DNA of 64,000 nt from Albula goreensis (GCA_022829145.1 CM040741.1:60128547-60192546), one strand, 5' to 3'. Positions 1-13,045 are shown, counted from the stretch's first letter. Numbers and translations are program-made. Notes: a model not told the origin generated them from the sequence alone.

Positions 1-937
1 CTGCATGCAAGCCTTCACTGGTGGACAGGGCAGCGAATAAAAGCAGTTGAAGTGCAGAACCCATGAGATTGACTACACTGCCTGGAATTCACCAGGACAG
101 CTGCCGTTGTGTGACAAATACGTTTGTGGACATTACAGAATGGAGGGGGGGAGTGGACAAGGGGATAAATGTTAGTTGGAAAAAAATACCCCTTTTTTCC
201 CCTTCTGTTCATGTCTCTCCAAGCCATGACACCAGCAGGGGTGTGTCAGAGAGAAACCCATGACTGGAGATGATGTGTGAGTTAGCACTAAATCCGGAAA
301 CCCTGGTGATGCTCAACGGACTTCCCTAACCTACAAATGCAGGCGCTGTTTTCTCTCAACCACAGGATGAAATTGAACATGAAAAAAAAAAATGTTAGTC
401 AATGCACAAAAACAAATGTGCAGGGAAACTAAACTCTTTGTGCAGACACACCAAAATAACTGCACAGGAAAGGGAAGGGAATTGCTTATTCATTGAGGCT
501 AGCTTGTAGAGGAGACAAAATACTGGAGCCATATTCATGGAGCATCTCAGCACAGAAAGTCTCATCTTGGGCAAGTTTTGCCTTTCAGCCGGTAATGGAC
601 AAGATTATGATAGAGACTGGGCCAGGATTCAATCAACATTTGTCCTTAACTTTTACTTCCAATTGAAAAAGACTGTCAAGCTTCTTTCCACAATAACAGT
701 TTGGGGGGGGTTAATTTTAAGCCTAGAAATCCTAATCCCAAATCAGCACTTTGAGTCACATTAAAAATGTAGGCACTGGTTTCAGTAGACAGCAGAATAA
801 TCAGTTCATCGGAGTTCATGAAGCAGTCATGTGACAACCTGGTAAGCCTCAATGGCTAAAGAGCACTGAATGTTGTTCTGTAACTTCCTTTACGGATAGT
901 TTATCACACTTATTTATGGCCACTGAGAGCTGTCAGT

Positions 938-983
938 CTTTATCAGCGCTTATACAAGGCCTGATTTGTACCAGCTGATAAAG
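938..983. repeat. Perfect 10-bp inverted repeat with paired GATA motifs
   Basis: CTTTATCAGC at 938-947 is the exact reverse complement of GCTGATAAAG at 974-983, with 26 bases between. Each arm holds a TGATAA (GATA-type) word. Confidence 0.85.
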
Positions 984-3031
984 CTACGAGAGGGAGTGGG
1001 AGGTTAGTGAACTAAAGCTGATGAACAGTGAGAATAATCCTGTGTCAAAAACATTCTACACCATGACAGACTTAAAAATCTAAGTGCAATCCTTTAACCG
1101 TCATTTTTGCCACAAATTGCATAATTTCAGGTGTGCAGCTGTGTAGCATCCAGATATGTAAAAATTGAGATCTGAACTGTTCATTTGTGCAAGGGTTATA
1201 ATTCAATCTGTAAGAGAAACCAAAAGATTACAGCCTGCACAAGACATTTTCAGCTAGGCAAAAAACTTTCTTTGTCTACTATAGAAGGGTCGGAACAACA
1301 GTTATTTCTTCATAGCAATCCACCATGACACACTGTCATCAGAGGAAAAATAAGCAGAAGGATGTGAATCGCCCCCATTTCACACACTGTGGGAAAGCAA
1401 AAGTAACATAGCAGACAGTTACACAAGCTACACAGAGACATCTGATAATGTGCATGATTCAGTTGCCAAATGTCCATATTGACAGCATATTTTCTTGATA
1501 TTTAACACAGAACTCATATAGCGGGAAAAAATGACAATATTTCCCCCCCCTTTACTAACCAGGAGTCTCAATTAGCTAAGAGCAATATCTGTACCAAGTC
1601 TGAAAAACAGAAGTCCAGAATGTGGCAACTTGTGAGACATGTTTTTACACATTGAGAGAAAAAAAATTGCACTTAAAATGTCATACATACACATGTGTCA
1701 CAAAGCTGGCCATTGCCTCAGACAATACCATAGGGTTTTTCTTAAATAAGAGCCAATTTATAAAAAGGGTTTATTTGATGTTAAGCTTGACCATACCTAC
1801 ATAAAGTTCACATAACCAGTTACAATTTCACTTCATGATCATTTAAAAGCATTTTGTTTAGAAAGGCTACAAACATTTCTATGCTATTTTTACAAATGGT
1901 TGCCAAAAAAAACAAAACCCTTCCTTCTGTGACAGCCCACCTATCATTAAGTAGGCTCACAATCACTCACATGTTAACATTCCATTCAATTAATCAATTT
2001 CAGGTAAGACAGAAAGCTGGCAACTGATCATGTTCTAAAATTGACAAAAAAGATGCCCCTGGCACACATGTAATAAGCGAAGATCCACAGCCATTTCAAC
2101 AGTGAAGGTTACTCCTTCACAACATGAATGTATTTTTAAATACAGGAGAATTAAATACTGGGGCTTAATTAATTGTGCAAAAAATAAATGACAAAATGTA
2201 ACCATTTTGAAATGAAAATGGAAGATGCATGGCAGTTATTGCAACAATACACAAAAAGCAAGCTACAAAGTGAAGAACACTTTTGCCTCCTAAATGAGAT
2301 TGCACATTTCACGTTAAGGTCACTCTTCAGTCAAATTTGCATCCTGATTTAGGAAGTGAAGAATAGTGGAGTAGGACTTCTAAATTAGTTGTCAAAGTGA
2401 GTCTCCTTTGTTCATTCATCCATGTCACATATATTTGTAATTATGTAAAAATGTATGTTAGTGTTCACAGGACATAGGTGGAAGTTCGGAAATGGACTTT
2501 CATGGTCCAATTGCTCATACTTTCACAGACATGTCAATGTTTGGACTTGGGATCATTGTGCAAGTCCATTTTCAAATGGCAGGAGTCAGGATGCAATATG
2601 CAGCTAAAATAAACATCAGGATGAGCCAAGATCATAAATTTTACAGCACCTTCATATCAAACTACCTGTCAAAACCCATGGTTTTCTCTCAGCAAAGCAG
2701 TCAGTTCTATTTCACAAAAAAAGAGTTAATGTCATAATAAAACAGGGCATTGCTGATAACAGGGCAAAATGCGTATAAGAGCCAAACAAAATTACATTCA
2801 AGTCCAGACTCAGCATTAGACTCATATCCACACAAGCTCAGTGGGCCAGAAACGCATCATTTCCTCACTGGAATTCAGTTACTTAAGCAAAATTTCATTA
2901 GACTCAGTTATTGAAAGTAACCAGCACCCATGGCACAAGGCAGCCTATTTTGTGTGCTTATTTAATGAAACAGTAATCCAGGTGCGAGACAGAGAGAAAA
3001 TGGTTTGGGCGTTCATGAATACTGCCAATCT

Positions 3032-3068
3032 AAAAAAAAAAAAAAATGTTTTTTTTTTTTTTTTTTTT
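3032..3068. repeat. A15 / T20 foldback
   Basis: Fifteen A residues (3032-3046), two bases, then twenty T residues (3049-3068). It is a self-complementary simple-sequence pair in ttc33 intron 2. Confidence 0.95.
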
Positions 3069-4588
3069 AAAGATCAATTGGAAATAGTGTGTGTGTTTTG
3101 AGCACATTTCAGGAATTCAGTATGCTGAATACTCTGTATTTAGCATATTTTCAATATGACTTATAGATAAGGATATCCCATATATAAAACCACCCATTTA
3201 TTGCGCTAGTCATTGGGTACAGGGTAGTGACAAAAACTCCCATCCGCCATAAAAGGGGAATAAAGATGGGCAAATCCATAAATCAAAATGTTTTCTGAGT
3301 ATCATGAGTATCATGACTGTTAATTTCCAGGAAAATAACCTATTTCACAGGAACTCACACAATAAATGTATATATATATTTACATATATATATAAATGTA
3401 GTATGCACAGTGAGAAATTAGTTGCTCCCTGGAGAGATCACCTGTTTTTGTGGCCTGCCTGTTTTCCCAAGCCATTCCAAGGCAGTCTATGATTCATCTA
3501 GTCTCTCAACAGAGAAATCAAAGAAATGCCTGGACAGAAAAAAGAATTCAGTCAGAGTTCAAAGCTATACAAATGACTTGTTCAACCAGCTATTGTAATG
3601 ACTCAAAATGTGTCTCATGTAACCAATGACATTATTTGGTGTTTTCCCAATCAAACAAGCAATTACCAGTAGAAGCACATGAGTTGAAAAGTGACTCAAA
3701 GTTCATTCTTAAGGAGGTCAAAAATATACAAGATGTTTTTTCATATGGAAGGAGTCTTGATGAGAGGAAAATGTCCACAAATTTCAGTTACAAAAATGTG
3801 TCGTGAATATTAGTTTCACATGAAAGATTTATGGATTGACATGAAGATGACAGGAATTAGGTCCCATCTAAGTAGCGGAGTAGCTGCAGTTATGCAGTAC
3901 GAAGATTTTATTTTTGTTTATTTTGAAATAAATCTGACTCAACAACAACAATGAAAAGTATGACTGCATTTCATGTTTACATTCTCTGTTTGAAGGAAAG
4001 CTAAAGGAATTGCTTGTCAAATTAAATTTCCATTACACCACCTGAACCAAACACAACCAAACCACTTGAAAGTCCATTATTAGTCTATTTTAGTGAATGA
4101 GGGGGGAAAAACTTTCCAAAACAGCAATCAACTTGGCATACTGATAGAATAATTATGCTGTGACAGTTCCCTCAAGCACTTAATTATGCGGTTCTAAACA
4201 AATACACACTAATACCCACTTAAAACTGTACGAGAAATAAAAGATTGCCTGAATCTGAGCTGGGATAATAATCCATTCAAATTATGTGGCAGCTTTTAAA
4301 GACTTCATAATGCTTCTTGTGCTTTGGATTGGGACTACATTGCAAGCTACAAGAGATGATGAAAATAAGAAAAAATGTATGTTACAACCTTCAAAATTAA
4401 AATTACCTTTAATTTCTCAACTGCCAAATTAATTTCTACAAGTCTTAAGAATGAAATAATGTTTTTGTGAACTGGAACACAAAGGGACTCAGAATGGGAA
4501 AACTAACAGCCTTACTCTCACAGGCTGTACTGGCAAGTGCCCACTGATTTGACATTTTTGAAGCTTAATATGTAAGCTATATCCTGTA

Positions 4589-4621
4589 AAGGTGTTTTAC
4601 AGGTCCACAGTAAAACACCTT
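4589..4621. repeat. Perfect 12-bp inverted repeat with 9-base loop
   Basis: AAGGTGTTTTAC at 4589-4600 pairs exactly with GTAAAACACCTT at 4610-4621. Confidence 0.9.
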
Positions 4622-7600
4622 CACCTTTTATTGTCTCTGCCATGTGACATGAGATAATAATAGTATATTACTTCAGTTGCTAATCCATTTGATTGACGTC
4701 AGGGGTAGGCCAATGAAGGGGCACTAAACGAGTGCAGAAATGTCTGTATCATTAAAGACGTGAGGAATGAGGAATCCGCTGTGCAGATGATAAACCAGCT
4801 TTATCCCAGGATCAGGATATGGATAAGCCTGTGTAATCCTGGGAGGATCTCTCTTGTTCAAACACACCTGAAGTCTGATAAGGCCAAAGGATTAATCATA
4901 CTTCATTATGGTGGAAGTCTATACCTGCTCTGTTGATTGCACACGTTAAAAAAAGGTTCCTTGCTCCTTGAATCTCATGAGGCGGAAAAGTATAATAAAA
5001 AGGCACCTTTAATCCAGCTCATAGTCCCTGATCCAGGTGAAAGCTTTGACTGCAAAAAAGGGAATAATTTATGAAATGAAAATGTTTTTCATTACACAAA
5101 TATCATAGGGCAGCAAACACTGTGTTGGTTTGAATAGAATGGGTCCATATCCCATTCAGGACACATCTGAGCTTTCGACACATGCAGGGGTGCACGTGTG
5201 CACAAAGGGGATGCGCCATTACGTCTGATGCCCAAAGGCAGACCAGAGAGGAAGTTGAGTAGTTTGTGATTGTAATTTGCTTTATTTGGCAATAGGCTGT
5301 GCTACTGAGATGAAAGCTGTATATCACACATATAGATCTCTCCTCAATTTCCAAAATTAAGACGTGAAATCTGTTTTCCCTTTCCTTGACTTTCTCAAGA
5401 GCTTTTATATCATAGTGTTGTGACCAAAACTGGGCTCCCATTTTATCATTACAAATAATCCTCAATTTTATGATGATTCACATTTTTCTCTTTTCTCAAA
5501 AATTTTTAACTATATTTCTTGGAAAATTGTTATGGTGCTTACACATATTAATATTAGACTGTTCTTTTATCAGCTAAACTGCTGCCCTTGTTGGAAGTGA
5601 CTTATGACTTATCCTACATATTTCATACTCATACAATACCAGAAACTCAGGGTCAACACCATGCTTAAGGGTACACCAGTACCAGCAAACTGCAGGTTCT
5701 TATCCTACAACTGATCCAATCCAATCACGTTTACCAGTATATAAAGTACCTTATTTTTTATAGATGACTAGTTGGGAAATGGGTGCACTTTCCTGTCACA
5801 AAAAAATGTCACCCATGGACCTGAGCTCTGAACACTGTAAAGCAGGCTAGCAGCATAGGGAGCTCACAGACAACAGCCTGCACCACGCAGGTTACGCTAA
5901 AGGTCTGAAAGCATACAGGTTGCAGAGGTGGCACATACACCACACAGGACGTGCTACAAACACACGTGGTCTCCACTCATCCTGTACTGCTTCCTGTCCA
6001 GGGATCCCGCCCCTGTTTTCCTCTCTTGCTCCCTGCTGCTTGGGAGAAAACAAGCCTGACCATCAGCCCCAGGAGGATTCAAGTGTGAACTGGTAACTGT
6101 ATAAAGTCAATGGAACCCAGATGTAATGGAAATGGAAACATCCCTCTCACTGCACAGCACTTTCAGCAGTTACAGACCTTCATAGAGGCACGTGGGTGTG
6201 CCCAGCTGAGGTGACTAACAGACACTAACATCTTCCACTCACAGCATTAATCTGCTTTCAATAAAACCTCAATGGCTCGATCTGCCACGCGCTGGGAGTC
6301 CATTCAAACAACTAAATTCAAAAGTTGAACACTCCGCGTCAGACTGGAATAAAACTGGGTGTATTTCTAAACATGTGAGGACCTGCTGCAGTAGGCCAAC
6401 ATTAATATTATTTGAGCAAATTCTGAAAGTACAATTTTGAGATTACTTTGGAAAGCATTACAATAGGTTTTTTGAAGCGTATTTTAAACACTGTTACCAT
6501 AATTTAATTCTGAGATTGCCAGTCAAAACAAAGAAGCTAATGTCAGACAATACATCACAAAAAGTGACAAGAGGAGACAACAAGACCCATTTGTAATGGA
6601 TAAATTATAAAAATTACATTCAAGGAAACTTCAATTTGATACATGGCACCAGGAAAATAAAACTGGGGTCTTGAACTGCAGTGTTTCTGCATGTGTCTGC
6701 ACATGACTGCGCATTTGTCTTTGTCCATTCAAAAGAACTAACTACCATCAAATGCAGCTCTGCTGAAGAAGCCGCATGGCATACACAGGCTTCTCCTAGA
6801 GAGGATGCATCTGGAATTTTCTGTTCCCATTCACACAAACCAGGCTGCAGAGTTCCTGCACTCTTTTTGCCCTATGGTGCGTATTCTGAGCTGTTTAGGT
6901 TAGATAAACAGCTGTCTGTCCAATCAGCAAAAGGCTATAAAGATACTGACGAACAAACAGTTCCTCCCTAAAGACACCTTGTGTTGAGGCATGGCAATAG
7001 TTATGTCACAGAGGTCAAATATCTGACACCGCTCAACAATAGCAAAAGTGGAAACTGCCTTTCTTTTTCAGGCACTTCATATTGGTCAGTTTTAAAAGTC
7101 GTCAACGAAGGACTGCAAAAGACTAGTATAAAAAGACAAAAACATAGAGCCAGCCAACCTGGTTACTATGCAGTATTTTCACACATTTAATGAAGCAGGG
7201 AGTGGATATGATTCAGTTTGATTGACAGAAACAGAAGACCAAAACACGACCAATGTTGGTGCAGTATACCTCCTTGAATTATACCCGTTTAGATGGCATG
7301 TTTAATTGAATTTCACAGTGCAGCATATCAAAGATACGGCATATTAAATAAAGCAATTTAACAAGATCTTATTATGATAGATTCACTTCTGTTCCAGGAT
7401 ATCGAGGATGTGGTTCAGAAGTGAATATAAAAAGTGAATGCATCTCACTCACCTAGAAGAAAACAAATACTAATCATTGAGTTATTATTCAATCAATGCA
7501 TGAATATGGGAAACAGGATAGAACTGGGACATATACAATGGACACCACTGTTAAATGAAGATTTCGAAATACAGTTATTGTGGTATGATGAATTAAACTA

Positions 7601-9679
7601 ATCAACAGCTCCCCCAACTGGAAAGATGGTGCATTGCCTTCAACACATCTGTGAAGAAATGCCAATTTCAATGATGACAGACAAAATTGCAACTTAGCAA
7701 TCCTTTTTTAAGAATGCTTTGTCAATTATATGAAGATACAAAGTCCAAACTAAACAGTCATATAAATATTTATGAAATACTACATCATTAATACCCAAAT
7801 GTCCTTTTTGTTGTGAAATCGTAAACTGGGTTACAGAAAAAAAAGGTGCTTTCGGACCAAACAGTTCTGGGGATTTTTTTTGAGATGACCTACCCACTGG
7901 GGAGGGTCTCTGAGAAATATGAACCTTCAAGGGCTTTTTTCTGTTTGCATTCGCACCACCAGGATTGCTGAGATGACGTAAGGCGGTGGTTAGCATACCA
8001 ATGTTATTACGTTTTACATAGGTTTTTAAAATGCCAGTTACCAGTGCTGCATTGGCTCATGTGCTTGACCAATCAATGTACACTTACGTCTGGACCAATC
8101 ACCGTAAACTTATGTCACTCAAGGTTCCTCTTTTCCTGGGAGAGTACCTACTGTCATTCTGTAATGCTAACCCAGAAACTGTGCTTCACCTGTTTGGCAT
8201 TGGCCATTTCTAGATTTGTGATTGACAATATCTGCTCAAATGTTCGGGAGATGTACTGCTTGGATTTCTTGAATACAGTAAGAAAAGGGAAAAGAGTTTA
8301 CATAATTTTATCATCCTATTAGCTAAATTTCATATCCACAGGTGTAAATACTCCCATGGGAAACCCCTTTTAGTGGTTTTTATAAAGGAGTTTGAGCTGT
8401 ACATCTCTACAATTCGGTCTTCAAATAATAAAAAAGCTGTCAAAACTAGAAACATATGTAATCCTTATAAAATTGGTATGATTTATATGATGTGTACAAC
8501 ATGTCAATGTTTTTCTGCCTATACCCCTTGCTCTGTTCTGTCTGTATACTCTTCATTTCAGCATACAAACAAAATAAAATAAAACAAAAAAAAAAACAAG
8601 AGAACTAGGAGCTAAAAAAAAGTCAATCAAAACAGCGTTCTAAGAACTACAATCATTCCCAGTTCCTGCAGTGCGGACACAATAAAAAGCGGGTGGTTCC
8701 TCCAACAGTTCTTACGAAAGCACAGAAAGAGACAGATTCATGGGAGAGCATTCTCCTCAACATTTACCGACAATAGGGTTGGCATATTTCTACCGCAGGT
8801 TCTTGTTACAATCTGGTAATAATCCTACGTCATTTACGGGCCAGCACTGAGATTAATTTGCCAAGAGATCATGCGAGTCAACCCTGCACACAGAGAAATT
8901 CTTACAAAGAATCACTCTCCTGCTGGCTCTGTAGACAGCAGCTTGGTTACTACCTCCATTTTTACGACCATAAACCTTAATGTGACCATTTCTTGGATCG
9001 AGTGAGGGAAAAGTCCTGGCCCAGCATCCTGAGAAACTTGTGCTACTGCCGCTGCTGTTTGGTGAGCTCTGCTGCAGAAGCAGCTGCTCTGAGACCTGTT
9101 TATGAGAGGTCAAGAAGCGCAATGCTCCAGTCTGAAAGGCTGCCAGGCATGTTGCGCCACAAAAAGTCTGGCTGCATAAAGCGGCAAGTGAAAGGCTCCC
9201 ATAAAACCAGGTTTCATAAATACAATACATCTAATCGCTAAATTCAGACACAACTTAATCTGACAAGTGTAAGCAATCAGAGAACTATGTTCTGTTTTTA
9301 AAAAATGCCTTATTGAATTCAAGTTTTGTTTTGAGTGATTCCTCACCTATTACCACTGATATGATCACATTCTTGGGAAGAAAATCATTACCTTTGAATA
9401 CACTGTTACATAGCTTACACTAGACTATGATTAATGAGAGCTCTGGGATTAGCCTACCTGAATGCATAACTAGAATGAAGAAGGTATTTTATGCATATAT
9501 CGTACAGTTAACCATGCTCAATATACACATATTTATGAATGTAAATTACTCATAAATTAGGAATGAAAATGGACCAAAAGAAAAAGAAGTCAGTCATGCA
9601 TCATTTCTAAACTGGAAAGCATTTTGAGATTCTGAAGGGTTCTACATATGCAATCAATTATAGCTAGTAGTAGTGGTGC

Positions 9680-9829
9680 TACTGACATAAGAACAAAAGA
9701 ATATAAGAACAAATAATGACAGGAACAGGCCAATTAGGCCTGCTATGCTTGTCATTGACAGGATATCCAGCACTGCATCAGGCCTGGACTTGAACACTCC
9801 AAGGATGACCAAGCCATTTATCCACTGAC
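9680..9829. mobile_element. Probable old interspersed element (SINE/LINE-tail-like) abutting the ttc33 donor site
   Basis: The segment has an ATAAGAACAAA motif duplicated at 9687 and 9703, followed by a block reading AGGCCAATTAGGCCTGCTA. It then runs directly to the splice donor at 9829. The opening resembles an ataagaacataagaa-type interspersed repeat that I remember from several non-model fishes. No family was confirmed and no target-site duplication was seen. It could also be chance AT-rich sequence plus unrelated unique DNA. Confidence 0.4.
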
Positions 9830-10057
9830 CTTTCTTGCTCAGCCAGCAGGGCCCCCTCATCCTTCAGTCTCTTGCTTTTAGCGGCGCAGTCCTCCAGCAG
9901 TACCTCTCGCCTCCTCTTGATTGCATGGAGCCAGTCCACATTGTCTTCATCTGGCCCATGGCTCTCTGCCTCTGCCTCTGCTTCTGCTTCAAAGAGCTGC
10001 ACTGCCGCCTTGGACACCTTCTCGCCCACCTTCCGTTTCCAGCCAAATGACGCCATC
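9830..10057 (-). CDS. ttc33: TTC33 (tetratricopeptide repeat protein 33), first coding exon, gene partial
   Basis: The minus-strand exon opens with MASFGWKRKVGEKVSKA, almost identical to the start of vertebrate TTC33, and continues through WLHAIKRRREVLLEDC and AKSKRLKDEGALLAEQE. It encodes 75 residues plus two bases. The ATG is at 10056-10054, one base inside the exon. The acceptor is a pyrimidine-rich tract ending CAG at 10060-10058, and the donor is GAAAG|GTCAGT at 9829. The exon ends just before the TPR domain in the human protein, so the window holds only the N-terminal, lysine-rich part. TTC33 is a small TPR protein of poorly defined function. An acidic Glu-Ala repeat (residues 23-31) expands the variable segment after the conserved start. 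The order ttc33-prkaa1-rpl37 on one strand matches human 5p13 and supports orthology. Confidence 0.9.
9964..9990 (-). repeat. ttc33: In-frame GA(A/G)GCA hexanucleotide repeat coding Glu-Ala
   Basis: Four and a half tandem copies of a six-base unit encode alternating Glu and Ala (residues 23-31) inside the first ttc33 coding exon. The human protein has only a short EAEAA-type stretch here, so this is likely a lineage-specific microsatellite expansion that keeps frame. Confidence 0.85.
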
Positions 10058-11974
10058 CTGCCAGGAGGAAAGATCTCCCATGTTTACCTGTAAACTCAAT
10101 AAGCCCAATCAAACATTTGTTTAAATGGTAGATAACCATACATCCACAAGTTAAGCCTGATATATCAGGCAGACCAAAGCTCTTCACCTGTCGTTAAAAA
10201 AGGCCATCAATTGGCATTTTAATATTTTCTTACATCACTGTGGAGTTCATTATATTATATAGTTCTTTAAAGCTACACAAATATTAATTCCTCTCTCGCA
10301 TAACAATGTTTGAAGTGATCCCATGCAATGACTTTAAGCAGGGCTACTTAACTATACCACTGTAGTTCTATTCACAAATGCTGTCGATGAAATGAGAAAG
10401 TGGAAAGAGGAAACTATAGTGGTGCAAATGAGAACATTCATATGATTCACAACAAAATACAAAAACCAGGGTGCTGAGCAAAGGCAGCTCAAAAGTCAGT
10501 GTACAGCTCAAAACAAAAGAACAATGTACAACAGCACAGATTAAGGAACTTCAAGTAAAGCAGTCTTTCTTGATAAACTTACAACAGTGCTTTTTATCTG
10601 CCATTTTCTTCTTCTCTTTTAATTGGGAATGGCCAGAAGTAAATGTCATTTTAAATGCTTGTCAGTCTCACTGTTCCCCAATGGCCTCAAAAAAACCTTC
10701 ACTTCATTTCTCTCTGTAGTCCACAGGACTGTAACTGTAGTTGCATGTGTGAATTCAGACCACAAGCACCTGATCTATAGAAGATGCCACTGAGGGGTGA
10801 GATGGAGAATACTCTATGTATAAGTCACAGCTTTGCTGCTGGACCTCAAGCCACAGCTGGCACTATGCACTAGGCATATGATTCAGAATGTGGGGTGCAT
10901 CAATACACAAAGAAAACATACAGCGAGATTCACCTCTAGGTAGCCATTCTGACCTGATAATTTGTTAATTACTTGTGTTAGTTACTTGTGTTTGATTTAA
11001 CAACCTACCATATCTCCCAGGTCACAGTTAATCAATAACTGATCTCTTAACCAGGATTCAGTCAACATTAGTGTGAAATCTTGGCTCACGATTAAATGTC
11101 AAATGCTAATTTTATCATCCCCAACACAGCTTAGTGACTTCAGCAATCATTAAAATTAACATGCCAGGCTATTTTTGCATTACACTCTCATTCAATTTTA
11201 AGTTAATGTTAATCACAAATGTTACTCGAATCCGGGTCATTAATTTCTCAAATTCTAGAGCATAGAATGTAGCATTTTACTAGTTTTTGTTAATCCTGCA
11301 CAGGTCATTGTCTCTAGACCTATTCTGGTTAAAGTGGATTTCTACTAAATGTAATGTAATTCATTAGGAAGTCTGCCAGTATAGCGAAACTTGAATGATG
11401 TTGCAATTTGTTCAAATCTGTTAATTCCCAGTCCCAATCTAAACAGGCTGTGCTAACGGTCTAAATCGTAGCTAACAGCAACCTAAAAAGTACAAAGATG
11501 TACTGCACTAAACCCAGTTGTTAATCTGCAATTTTACCTAGCCAACGTTATATGTAAAAATTCATAAATATGGCAAACTCGAGACAGAAGCAGTACACTC
11601 TCACTGGATTGTACACCGTTCACCAACTGTTAACAAAACAGATTCATATCACATTCATATGGTTTTACTTGCAGAAACTTAACGTTGACTGAAGACTGGC
11701 ACTGTTTATTGTGTGTAAAGCTAATGACACGGCCATGCTACATTAGTCTTTTCCTGTGCGTAACCATTGTATTTTGACTGCGTAATTTTGTTACGTTAGC
11801 TACCTAGCTAGTTAGCCATCTGGCTAGGATCTGTGACATGACAACGACATAGAATAATACAGCCGACACAAGTATTATCTTCCAGACGTAGACGTTTAGC
11901 TTACATTGCAAGTAGCTATTAAAACATCTGCTGTAACCACAATATATTATACTGAAACCTAACAGTATACTCAC
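10058..11974 (-). other. ttc33: ttc33 intron 1 (inferred)
   Basis: This non-coding stretch lies between the first coding exon acceptor (10058-10060) and a strong minus-strand donor, CATTTT|GTGAGT, at 11975/11974. No coding frame or repeat of note was seen. It is AT-rich, with scattered TTAATGTTAATC-type motifs. Confidence 0.5.
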
Positions 11975-12160
11975 AAAATGCTGATGTTTTCAGACCTTTC
12001 ACCTTTCAACTACACGCCCGGAAATATAAGGCTGAATATTTACCCGCCACACTTAAAGGTACAGCGTCGGTTGTTTAATAACTGCCTAACAGCACCGTGT
12101 GTACGCGGAGTACATTACAACTTTTTATCCAAATGCGACGATACAGCCCACCTTGTTTTG
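11975..12160 (-). promoter_or_regulatory. ttc33: Putative ttc33 promoter and 5' untranslated exon
   Basis: A CpG-richer island in AT-rich surroundings lies upstream of the ttc33 start on the minus strand. It contains an ETS-type CCGGAAAT core (12018-12025, ETS orientation on plus; TTCCGG on minus) and ends with a consensus donor GTGAGT at 11974-11969. A non-coding first exon would suit a gene whose ATG sits one base into its next exon. The transcription start is not resolved. Only the donor and the ETS core are directly visible. Confidence 0.45.
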
Positions 12161-12627
12161 TAATGTTGTTAATGAACCGTTATCATGTATTGATAAAGGA
12201 TAATGTCCTTTCTTGCATGGCCGACAAAACCTTTAAAGTCCCTGATTTTTATCTGTTGTCAGAAAACCCTAACACTCATCATTGTTATTGTGTCAAGCTT
12301 TCTTAAGTGTTTTGTAGAAATAATTGTATCCCATAACTTTCCTGTTCACCCAATCACCACTTCAGGGATCAGTGAGTGATTTTTCAAATGTTCAAACAAA
12401 GAATGTTGAAAGGACCCACACCCTCTTCCCAAATCTACAATTCTAGTTTTTTCCAGGGTTGGTGAAAAAAAGTAAATAAGCAGAACATTGCATGGTGTAA
12501 GACATCCTGCACGCTATATACAATTAGGACTGACTTTCAATTGTTAACTAACAAATTTAATGATGTACTGTCATTATGAAAGGAGAGAATAAATTAGAAA
12601 TCTTGGAGGCTTGTGCAATGTAGCTGT
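12161..12627. other. Short intergenic gap between prkaa1 3' end and ttc33 5' end
   Basis: No gene, exon or repeat is recognisable. The two genes are tandem on the minus strand. The gap is only a few hundred bases if the distal prkaa1 polyadenylation signal is used. Confidence 0.4.
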
Positions 12628-12633
12628 TTTATT
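12628..12633 (-). terminator. prkaa1: Distal AATAAA polyadenylation signal, prkaa1
   Basis: The canonical hexamer on the minus strand lies about 2.5 kb past the stop codon. It is the most distal one before the presumed ttc33 promoter. Confidence 0.4.
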
Positions 12634-13045
12634 AGGCATTTCTGTGTACATGTGATTTTAAAGAATTTCAATTCAAATATGCATTGGTCAGTCAAGTAGG
12701 GTCCCGTTACAAATAAAAAAATAAAAATAAAAAAAAGGTTTAGACACAGAGGCAAATGATTCTGACTGGTCCCCTTGTGTGTTCAATAATCCTCTTATAA
12801 CACTGGCATACCTTAAAACACACCGTTCTAAAAGGAATCCTTGCATCAGTACAAAAGATGTTGTTTTTTCTTCCCTTGAATCTTGACAAAACTTCTGTTA
12901 AGTACAACAGATCCTCAGTTATGATTGCTTTAACAAAACATCTGATGTGTTGATAGTACAGGTAACCTGACAACCTGAACAAGAACACTTTTACATTACC
13001 AGCCCCACAGAACAATGGGGATTATATATTTCGTTCCCCTGATTT

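Larger units (their letters stand above)
1..9829 (-). other. ttc33: ttc33 intron 2 (no further exon found)
   Basis: This stretch lies 3' of the first ttc33 coding exon on the minus strand, so it should be intron and possibly later exons. I looked for a continuation of the TPR region and for the acidic C-terminal part known from human TTC33 and found neither. Remaining exons are probably left of the window or too diverged for reading by eye. The stretch holds short AT-rich sequence, a poly-A/poly-T foldback at 3032-3068, perfect inverted repeats at 938-983 and 4589-4621, a CCAAT-bearing 26-bp duplication near 8067, and an interspersed repeat at about 9680-9829. Open frames here have no family resemblance. 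Confidence 0.6.

Noticed and set aside
4589..4621. Pre-miRNA
   Set aside because: A 12-bp stem is far too short for Drosha processing.
8853..9230. A 125-codon minus-strand frame in ttc33 intron 2
   Set aside because: It has no similarity to TTC33 or any known family and its composition is not protein-like. Chance open frame.
1..9829. Remaining ttc33 exons with TPR repeats
   Set aside because: No minus-strand frame resembling the TPR region or the acidic C-terminus was found by eye.
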